A stretch of DNA of 64,000 nt, taken from positions 248,001 through 312,000 of the forward strand of contig JAKEKT010000030.1 in NCBI GenBank assembly GCA_021495925.1. Reading direction: 5' to 3'. The notes under the pieces are model-generated. The model saw only the letters and a list, made by a program, of their open reading frames with translations, had not been told where the DNA came from and ran no database searches. Numbering within the stretch: position 1 is the stretch's first letter; each line of letters opens with the position of its first letter. This document shows positions 55,623-64,000 of this stretch, one piece after another. The DNA is from Diplodia intermedia (lineage: Eukaryota > Ascomycota > Dothideomycetes > Botryosphaeriales > Botryosphaeriaceae). A program made the translations under genes and the position numbers.

Positions 55623-58037
55623 TCATCTGAACTTGGCAGTGCATCTGCCCATGACCTCGCCCTGGCAGACCAGTTCAGCGTTGAACTCACTGCCATCCAG
55701 CGTCAGATAGATATCGAAGTACACGCGGTAGAAAGTGCCTTGTGGCGTGTCCATCCGCTCGAAGTCCTTTTCCAGATTCTTGCGTGACAGATCCGAGGTA
55801 AGCGTAACGACTTCCTTGATACCTGTTCATGATATTGGTTAATTCGCAATTCCATTCAAGTTTCAGTCTACAAGCGGGATTGAAGTGAGACTTACGGGGA
55901 TCTTTGGTGTACTCCGGGCAGACATCGTCGTCGCAAGCGTAAAGGATATCCTCGTACATCAAGGTCGCCCCAGGAGCCACCTGCCGGAAGAAAGAAACCT
56001 TGACAGGTTCGCCGATCTTGACTCGCTGGCCTTTCTGGACGAAAATTTGGCGAGTAAATTTGCAACGATCCTTGCCATCCAGCGAAGGAACACGGTACTG
56101 CTCTGGATGATGGCCCTCCTTGAACGGCTGTAGGGTTGCCATGAGGTAGTGTCTCCGAGCAACACGGTGCGTGATGATGCGCTCGGTAATGCCAGCAGTG
56201 ACAGCACCTTTGACAATGGCGGCCACCGAGTCCATGGGGCGCACAACCTTGGCTTGGAATTGTGGAGGTACGTGGAGCTTGATCTGCTGGAAGAGATACT
56301 CCGATGCACCAAACCCGCCGACGACCAGCACGTTCTGTGAATTCTGTGAGTATATTTGCATGCACACGACTGGACGTACCCAGAAACATACCTGAAGGTT
56401 CCTGTTTTGGGCCTGGATCGCGATGATCTGATTCCGCACAAGCTCCAGAATTCTATTCACCACAGGCTCGAAGCACTGCAGAATCTCCTCATTCGTGAAG
56501 GTCATGTAGCCCTCCTCGATACCAGCCTCGGGGAACTCGGCCTCGATACCGACGTCAACAGCCCATTTTTGACCATTGTTTCGGAAATCCGCCTTGATTC
56601 TGTTCTCAAAGTCCATGATGCATTTGGCGTACACCTTGCCTGCAGTCTTGGAGCCATCTGGAAGCTTCATCTTCCTAATCTTGGCGCGCAGAATGTTGCT
56701 GAAATTCCGGTTCAGGGCGGTGGAACCACAAGAGTCACCTGAGCCTGCCGTGCACTCCGCAACAGAAAAGGGCTGCTCCTCTTCAACCTCGTAGGCGATC
56801 AAATCGACGGTACCACCACCGCAGTCGACAATCAAAACTGCGTCATGCACCTTGAGGTTCAACAAACCGGTTTTGGAGCAGAACATTGCTGCCGCCTCCG
56901 GCTCGGTGATGAGCGTCAACCTGTTGTCATTTTCATCCCGAAGGAAGCCAGCCTGGATCGCGGCCGCCCTCGTCGCAGCTTTCCCGGCATCATTCCAGAT
57001 GGCAGGCACGGTGAGGTAGTATCGGATGTTGCGCTCCTCGCGGTTGAAGACTTCGCCAAGGGTCTTCTGCAGCTGGTTGCGCATGGCCTGGCGCAGGTGG
57101 AAAAGGTAGTCGGCCGCAACATCGATCTCAGACTTTCCAGGAGGAAGCGGCGGCAGGTTGATAGGGTCGATGTAGGTGTTGCCAGAGAGCATCAGCTGAA
57201 GCTTGAACCACTCCACCTTCTGCACACCGGGCTTAGGGTAGCCAGTGGGGGCTAAAGCGTCGGCAATGTCTGGCCCCCACCCTACGACCTTCTGATACTG
57301 GTCATAATAGAGCACAGTGGGAATCTGGCGAGGGATCAGTGCGCGCGCCCCGTCTAGAACGCAGCCGGACCCACCTTTTGCTTTGTCTGGTTTCCTGCGC
57401 CGGGCCATTCAGTAATGATGTCTTCCTTCGCCTCGGTGTTGGTAGCGAAAGCGAAGGCGACGCCAGAAAACGTAGTGCCCTGCAAGCGTGCTATGTCAGT
57501 CGTGCAATCCCGCAGCGGACAAGCCATACGCCGACTTACAAAATCAATGCCGACAATCAACTGAGCCTTGCTCCGTCCTGCGCCCTCGACCTCGACGGCC
57601 TGCGGACGTGCGTATGCCTGAGGGCCTGCCGGCGGCGGGTTCCCATATCCACCGTAGCTTGGCTGCTGGGCCTGCGGAGGGTAGCCTGGCGGCCCGGCAG
57701 GCGGCGGCTGGCCATACATCTGGCCCTGGGGCGGGTAATGACCTTGGGCGGTGTTGATGGGTGGGGGCGGCATCGGACTCGAGGTGCGCGGCGGGTGGGT
57801 GCCGGCAGCCAGGTGCTGGCCGGGCGGCGCGTACGTGTACGAGGGCGGGCGGCCGAGCGGGTTGTTGGGATTCATGGGGAGCGAGGTGTTGGACGAGCTG
57901 GCGTTGGAGGGCGGGGATAGCGAGCTGGTGCTGCCCGGGGGCGGGGTCGGCGTGGTGTTTTGGGCCGCAACGTTGTTGGAAGATCGCCGTCTCGAGCCGC
58001 TTACGAGGTTTTTGAAGCGAGCGTTCATGGACGACAT
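55623..58037 (-). CDS. HSP70-like (HSPA12-type) ATPase with disordered N-terminus
   Basis: Exons 57540-58037, 57375-57479, 56392-57324, 55896-56334 and 55623-55822 give 724 aa. Residues 1-160 are a Pro/Gly/Gln/Ser/Tyr-rich disordered region (YPPQAQQPSYGGYGN and similar). The actin-like ATPase core follows: phosphate-1 GIDFGTTFSGVAF, rebuilt across the first intron; YYLTVPAIWND; ITEPEAAAMF; phosphate-2 LIVDCGGGTVDLIAYEV; and the adenosine motif VLVVGGFGASEYL after the third intron. The C-terminal substrate domain is degenerate compared with canonical Hsp70 and lacks an EEVD tail. Fungal HSPA12-like proteins are often expanded and poorly known, so a canonical chaperone role should not be assumed. 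Confidence 0.9.
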
Positions 58038-59022
58038 GAAGGAAGAGGAGGGGAGTCGGGCGGGAGGGAAGGTGGGCGAGGAGGGAAGAAAAGTGAGCGA
58101 GGGGCGGGCGCAGAGGCGGGTGTAAGCTGGCAGGCAGAGAGGTGGTGCTGGCTGCTGCTGCGGGCTGCTGCTGCTGCGGCTGAGTGATGTGCACAGTTAG
58201 CGGAAGTCAGCCTTGGGACATGGGTTCGTCGGCGGCAATACGGGACTGGCTAGGCTGGCTGCGAGGGCGCGGCCAAGAGCGGCACGCTGCGATGCTTTGT
58301 CTGGAGCAATAAAGCGGCCTGCGGTGGCAGGTGAGCAGCAGGGCGGCGGGACAGCGGAGCAGCAGGCGGGAGCAGCGAGGGGCGGTGGTGCAAAGAGGCG
58401 GGAGCAGGGCTGCCCTCTTGAATCCTTTGCGCAGAGGTGAGCGATGCGGCGGTGTCAGCGCGCTGAGCCACGGCGCGCGCACGCTCGACATGGCGGGCGG
58501 TGATCGCTCTCACATGCTTGGCGCCGCCGCGCCCCGGGCCTGCCCAAGCGGTGCGCGCCCACTGCTTTGCATTGGGCTCCATTGTGCAGCCCGCAGGCCT
58601 CTATCGTCCCTGCCTTGCGGCGGCGCTGCGTTTGCTGGCCGCCAGTCTCGCGGCCGGCGACCACCAACAGGTGGGGCAGCCCTCAACCTCGAGGTCCGTC
58701 CACCCAACGCCGGCGGCGTGCCGCAGCACGCGCCGTCCCTCTGCCTCTGCCAGCACGTCCCGCTCTACCTGGCTGCGCCCGTCGGTGCCTGTGGGCCATG
58801 GCGGCCGCAGCTGTGCCCTTCGCACTGACAAATCATCGCCCGTGCTTCGCTCGCAAATCGCTGTCTTGTGCTGCCTGACCTAGGTAACAGCCCTGCTCCA
58901 AGCCACCAACACCAGGTCCGTGTGCGCCTTCGCAATTGTCCCGCCAAGGATATGCCATCGATTTCGCTCACTCGTGTAACGCCAAACGCCCGTCCCGCCT
59001 CCGTCCCGCCTCCATCCCGCCC
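58038..59022. other. Intergenic, HSP70-like promoter
   Basis: GC-rich sequence upstream of the HSP70-like gene. Its right edge is the 3' flank of the WD40 gene and holds a short tandem repeat. Overlapping frames lack domains. Confidence 0.5.
58990..59022. repeat. Short tandem repeat next to a stop codon
   Basis: Three units of a 10-bp motif (CGTCCCGCCT, CGTCCCGCCT, CATCCCGCCC) in tandem, ending beside the stop codon of the minus-strand WD40 gene. Confidence 0.7.
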
Positions 59023-60715
59023 TCAGAAGCACTCGGAATCTCGCAGCGGGTCCATCAAGTGTCTCTTGCCGTGGAAGGTGTCTTCCAGCACTGTACTCTC
59101 GGCCGAGTTCTCGTAGTCTTCATAAGACGTCGAGTCTTCCAGCGCTGGTACTGGCGTGCGCCCCGTCAAGATGTTGTACAGCGAGTCTTCGCTCTCGTTC
59201 ATGCTCCCAGGCGTGCCCGGGCGGCTACTAGAGTGGCTGAATTTCAGAATAGCGTCTTTGCCATCCGGCCACACCGTCACAAAGCCACGCGGATTGCCAA
59301 AAATCAAAGACGGCCGTCTGTCTGCATCATCATGCAGCCATCGAGCCTCCAGCTTGCCCATTGATCTCTCGAATGGTACATCGACTACTCTTGCGCCTTC
59401 TTTCTCTAGATCCCATAGGTAGATGACCGTATCGTCTTGTGCGCATTGAATAAGAAGCAGATTCGGAATGCTGGAGTGCCAGTATAGACTCTTGACAGGA
59501 GCATGCTGTATGAGAACTGTCCGCGCCGTAAGCCCGGTCAAGTCCCACAACCATACGCATGTTGGCATTGAGTCGTCCCTGGTGGCGACGAGGTCCCCAC
59601 TAATGTTAAAGGCAAGTATGGATATGCCCTTCTTGGAAGCTGCTTCCGCCGCAGTGGGTTGTGCGACGGGCGGCGAGACTGGCTGAGGTACCAATGTATA
59701 CTCGCGCACCGGGGATACCTGTTCCTGCCAAACCTCGCCTGTTGAGAGCTGCACGATAGACGTGTGGTCTAGGAACACGGCTGGAGAGAACTTGTAGTCA
59801 AATCAGTCGTGTTCGATGATGGATGCATCCTCTGCGACCTACCGTTCGTGTGCTGAGCAGTGTCACCCGCTGATCGTGACCGCCAGCTGCGAGATAGTCT
59901 CCTCTTGGACTCCACTCGATGCTCTTGATGCCCAGTCCGCGGATCGCCTCATCCTCATCTCCACTGTATGTTCTATAGAGGTGTCCATCTGCCGTATACA
60001 CGAACAGCTTGAACCCTGTGCTTGCTGCGTCCCAGACAACCAGCCATTTTCCGTCAGGACTCCATTTGAGGCCTTGGGCGTCGCTGCTTGGCAGAGTGAT
60101 TGTCTTCAGCAAGAAGTATGTCCCGGGCGCATGCATGGTCAGGGTGTCCTGTGGTCCAGTCCTGGATAGAAGGGCAAAGACCGGGTTGCGGGGTCGGTAT
60201 CCATGTCCCCTCGAGTCTTTGTAGTATTTGGGATCTCTGATCTCCACGCTGCGGCCAGTCTTCAGGCACCACACGGTAACCCGGGCCCCAAAGTCGGAAA
60301 ACACGAGAACCTCATTCTGTGAGGAACCAAATTCCACATTCGATATCTTTCCCATGCCACCACTGCCATTGTCAACCACGGCTTTCCAGCGAGAGTCGGT
60401 GATGTCCCAGACGCGGACGGTGCGCTCGTCGGCAAACAGAAAACGAAGGCCTTGACGGCTGTCGATGTGTGACCATCGTATGATGGGCGGGTTCTTAGGG
60501 GAGTATTCGGCGGACAGAGGTATGCTGCGGACGATGGAGAGCGACGAGGCGGCGCGGATTTGCAAACGGTTGGCAGTGACGGAGGCCACAAATGCGCCGT
60601 CGGGAGAAGCGACTGGAGGTAGGGAAGCTATTAAAGTGTCAATGTTGCTCGTTTCGAGCGAGTGCATGGGAATCTGAGTACCTTTGGCCTGCTGAGAAAC
60701 TTGTGGTGGATCCAT
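59023..60715 (-). CDS. WD40-repeat protein, WRAP73/WDR8-like
   Basis: Exons 60682-60715, 59843-60627 and 59023-59790 give 528 aa. The order of blocks fits the WRAP73/WDR8 family: N-terminal SPDGAFVASVTANRLQIR, then DERTVRVWDITDSRWKAV, VLVFSDFGARVTVWCLKTG, GLKWSPDGKWLVVWDAAS, IKSIEWSPRGDYLAAGGHDQ and, after the intron, LVATRDDSMPTCVWLWDL. In fission yeast the Wdr8 protein works with Msd1 at the spindle pole body to anchor microtubule minus ends. The C-terminal about 70 residues are a Ser/Glu/Asp-rich tail. The first intron (54 nt, 60628-60681) is stop-free and in frame, so it could be read through, but splicing gives the better family match. Confidence 0.87.
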
Positions 60716-63249
60716 GTTGTGGTGTCGGCAGCCGTTGTTTACGGATTTCCGCTGTTGGCCCGACGCCCTCACGACCCCCGGCCCGTGCGCCACAACACGC
60801 ACATCGCCGGAGTCGTCGCCGCAAGGTACCGCCACCCCCTACCTACGTAGATGCCTAAATTGATTTATATACATATACAGTCTTAACGCTTAAATATACG
60901 TCCGGGCACTTCATTCGACTCTTCAGTTAGGTGTGTTCAAACTACCCGCAACCCACTGCGGCGGCACCTTGACCTTTGACCAGACAACTACCTCACAAAG
61001 ATGTTGCGCCGTACTTACGGGGCTAGTCGAGTCCAATGTCCGGAAGTTGATGTGGATCTCATGGTCCAGTCACAGGAAAGACAATCCACAGTAATGGAGA
61101 CAAAGGAGAGCCCTTGGTTTCGAGGTCAAGAGCACTGGGCTGTCAGTATGCTATCGACGACGGTGGGTCTAAGGTGATCAACTCACTCTAGTAAAGTCCG
61201 GCCACGGAACAATGAAATTATCTCTGTATTCCGACTCAAGGTCATGGAGATGGCCGAAACTGCGGCGAGGATGGTTGAAAACTCGGGCTTGCGCGTGCTA
61301 GTCTCGCAAGATGTAAAAACGCGGTCGAAGATGTCCTAACCGAACGACATTCGGCGAAGAACCCTCTCAATCTAGATGAGACGTGTTGGATGTTGCATAA
61401 ACCCGTATGTCAAGTCCTCGGACTGCGGCAACCACACTGCTATGCTGCACCAGCGAATTTTGACCAACTCAAAGGCGCCGGCAGTGGAAACACCTGAGCA
61501 GCTAACTGATCCTCGCTGCTCTTTCTGCAGTCGCACTCATACTACACATGCGAGCCGCAAAACTCTTTGAAGAGCATTAGGCTGTAGTGAGTGTTTTCGG
61601 TGGAACCCAGCTATCGTCCTGCAGTCATCTTATAGTTGAGCTGGGTGGAAGCAACAGCAGAATCGAAGATGTTTTCGTACGCCTACTGCGGTAAACGGAC
61701 AGCAGGGGGAAGAGGGGTGCTCCAGAAGCTCATCTACATGGAAGTATCTCCTCATGCGGCAGGCCTACAACGGGCAGACTTGTATTATCCTTGCGACCAC
61801 CACGCGTACGTGGTCTGGACTCAAGACATCACGGGTCATAAGGCATTGGCTGATATCTGGCTTCTCAGAGCTCTTCAGTGAGGCGAACGGGGCAATTTGC
61901 CACGCACCTGCAACGATCCCATCTTAGGTATTTCCCCCGTAAGCAAGGTTGGGAGCTCGCAACAAACGTCGCGGACCGAGCCGCCTTGGCTTCAGCGCAC
62001 CCGGGACGACCCCGAGCGAGCCATGGCGGAGATACTCGCGACAATCGTTTCCTCAAATGACGGTCCAGCACACCACACGACTCAGGCCAGGATCCAGGGA
62101 ACGAACACGTGCTGCCAGATTGCGTTGGAAGCAAACTCCAGAGTCCGCAAATGATCAACAAAACATGCAGTGCCGAAACATGATCCAGGGCAATGTGTCC
62201 CGGCTTGCCGACCTATCTCGGCCCGGATGAGCTCTGGACCTGACTCTACCCGCGTCAGCGCGAGTAACCTGACGACTTACGCCGCTACGTGTGCGCCAGC
62301 GACTCGTCGAGCCGGGAACGCAGCGAAGGCTGAGGTGGAAGACCCGGGTGGAGAGGCTTGCGAGGAGTGTCGGCGCAGCAACGGCGTCAGGGCATTGGGA
62401 GCACTGGTGACTTGGGGGAAAAGTAGAGCACACGAGAAGCGGCGCGCGCGACGCTGGAAGCAAGCCTCATGGGCCGTAGCCTAAGCCAGATTGTGCTTCT
62501 GCGTAGTCAAGCGCAGTACCACCTGTGCGGGGTTGGAGGGCGCGGTGATGGTGTGGGAGCCGGACTCGTGTCACGGGCGAAGGCTTGCTGGGAGATGCCA
62601 AGCTGCGCGGTCGATTGCCAGAGGCGGGGTGTTGAAGCTAAGTAGCCAATGGTCTTGAGCGCGGGCTGAATAGCACGCCGCCACCATCCGAGCGCGATAG
62701 GAGGCAGCAGTCGAGTATCGGACCGGTCGAGGCACCCTGGACAATCAGCCCATCTGCAGCCCCCACCGGGGCACGGTGGCTGCTCTGGCAGTGATCAGAC
62801 GGCAGCAAGCCTCACTATTGCGCTCCTAATTTCATGGCCGGACGAGGCACCGCTGAGGAAGCCGGGGCCGGGGGCACTGGCACGGTCGATGCGCCGGCAG
62901 AGGCGGCTGTGACTGGCGCGCGGGTGTTGCGGCGATGGAGGCGACAGGCGTCGGGGCTGGGCGACACCGACTCTACGAATGGATCGCCAAACGGCTGCAA
63001 TGTGGGGCAGTATCCCTGCCCGCGGCCGGCAGCCACTAACAAACATCCGCAGCGGGCGTGCGGGCATGAATTTGTCCCCAGTGCGCCTGTACCACCTCGA
63101 CAACCTGCACGCTGCGCGACGGTCCCTGATCGCTCATATACCTCTGGACCCCGCCGCAAGCCTCTAACCCGCCCGATTTCGCCTTCTCGCACGCCTGCCC
63201 CGCCAGCTGCTCCACCACTCCTCCTACCGCCGACGCCAACTCGCCCGCC
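60716..63249. other. 2.5 kb divergent interval, possible gene relic
   Basis: It lies between the starts of the WD40 gene (minus) and the OMP decarboxylase gene (plus). An AT-rich patch occurs at 60.85-60.91 kb. From about 61.0 to 61.9 kb the plus strand carries disconnected protein-like frames, including 61636-61881 (ADLYYPCDHHAYVVWTQDI) and a frame at about 61375 reading DETCWMLHKPVCQVLGLRQ. I could not assemble a gene from them. The right part is the decarboxylase promoter. Confidence 0.4.
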
Positions 63250-64000
63250 ATGGCTCAACACCACCCCACCTGGACGCAGTCCTACATCGAGCGCGCCCTA
63301 CTGCCCGAGACCTCTCCCCTGACGGCCTACCTGCTGCGCCTCATCGCCATCAAGCGCACCAACCTGTGCCTGTCCGCCGACGTGACCTCCACCCAGGCCC
63401 TACTCAGCCTGGCTGAGGAGGTCGGCGACTCGATATGCTTGCTCAAGACCCACGCCGACATCATCAACGACTTCAGCGACCGCACCGTCAAGCAGCTGCG
63501 CGACATTGCGAAGCGCAAGAAGTTCCTGGTCTTCGAGGACAGGAAATTTGGCGATATCGGAGGTAAACATCCACCAATTGGGCTGGCAGGCAGCGTCGCC
63601 CGCGCGTCGTCGCGCGGCAATCTCCTTCTGAGCAAAGGTGCCATTAGCTGACGTTTGTCTTCTTCTGCTTAGAGACGGTCCAGAAGCAGTACACCGGCGG
63701 CCCACTCGCCATTGCCCGCTGGGCAGAGATCACCAATGCTCACATTTTCCCGGGCCCTGCTATCGTCTCCTCCCTCAAGGACGCCGCGTCAACCGCCATT
63801 GCCACCTTCAACCAGTCCGTGCAGACCGAGATCAGCGCCGAGCCTTCGGACTCTTCCTCTCCTGCGTATCATGCCGATCAAAGCCATCTTGAGGTTGACG
63901 AGCACGGAAACCCCGCCGACGACCGCAAGCAGAGTGTTGTCTCCATCTCGACGACCATCTCGCAGAGCATCAGCCCTCAGCCCACTCCGATTATCGAGGA
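63250..64000 (+). CDS. pyrG: Orotidine-5'-phosphate decarboxylase, 5' part (cut by window end)
   Basis: Catalyses the last step of UMP synthesis (OMP to UMP and CO2). Exon 1 is 63250-63562; exon 2 starts at 63673 and runs off the window. Visible are NLCLSADVTSTQALL, the substrate-side Lys in LLKTHADIINDF, the catalytic DRKFGDIG motif at the exon junction, followed by ETVQKQYTGGPLAIARWAEI. After SLKDAASTAIATF the long filamentous-ascomycete insert appears (DEHGNPADDRKQSVVSISTT), absent from budding-yeast Ura3. The intron (63563-63672) falls within the DIG-TVQ motif. The ATG at 63250 begins MAQHHPTWTQSY. The 3' half is missing only because of the window edge. Confidence 0.95.

Overview
The window is nuclear DNA of a filamentous ascomycete (Pezizomycotina). 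Genes are split by many short GT-AG introns (about 47-140 nt), third codon positions favour G/C, and the gene content is typical of that group: a Zn2Cys6 regulator, a 7-TM RGS receptor, a PTH11-like rhodopsin-domain protein, 2EXR proteins, a DUF1769 protein, and an OMP decarboxylase carrying the filamentous-fungal insert. The genus cannot be named from sequence reading alone. No tRNA, rRNA, CRISPR array or intact transposon was recognised.

Layout. 1.2-9.2 kb holds four same-strand genes: a secreted tyrosinase with ten exons, two of them micro-exons; a secreted type-B carboxylesterase; an FAD monooxygenase; and a SnoaL/NTF2-like protein. They look like a possible small aromatic-compound pathway. 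A WW-domain protein follows (9.4 kb), then a 2.8 kb gene-free stretch and a choline-sulfatase-type sulfatase (13.0-14.7 kb, minus). 16.1-24.4 kb (minus) carries the 7-TM RGS receptor, a GNAT acetyltransferase and a long-chain alcohol oxidase. A FYVE protein (25.8-27.0 kb, plus) is followed by 4.9 kb without a recognisable gene. 31.9-35.7 kb has a 2EXR protein divergent from a HotDog thioesterase, then the rhodopsin-domain membrane protein. 37.1-39.1 kb is a secreted FAD-linked (BBE-type) oxidase and 40.7-42.0 kb a second 2EXR protein.

From 43.3 kb housekeeping genes dominate: a DUF1769 protein, the ribosome-biogenesis factor SDA1, a polytopic membrane protein, a Zn2Cys6 regulator, a PhyH-family dioxygenase, a small acidic/basic nuclear-type protein, an HSP70-like protein with a disordered N-terminus, and a WRAP73/WDR8 WD40 protein. 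The window ends inside the orotidine-5'-phosphate decarboxylase gene at 63.25 kb.

Cooperation between genes is only suggestive. The 1.2-9.2 kb group could act in sequence on phenolic esters. The FAO and the thioesterase both touch fatty-acyl metabolism but are unlinked. For multi-exon genes I checked that the proposed exons sum to a multiple of three and join into the expected protein motifs. No homology search was run, so family names rest on motifs read by eye.
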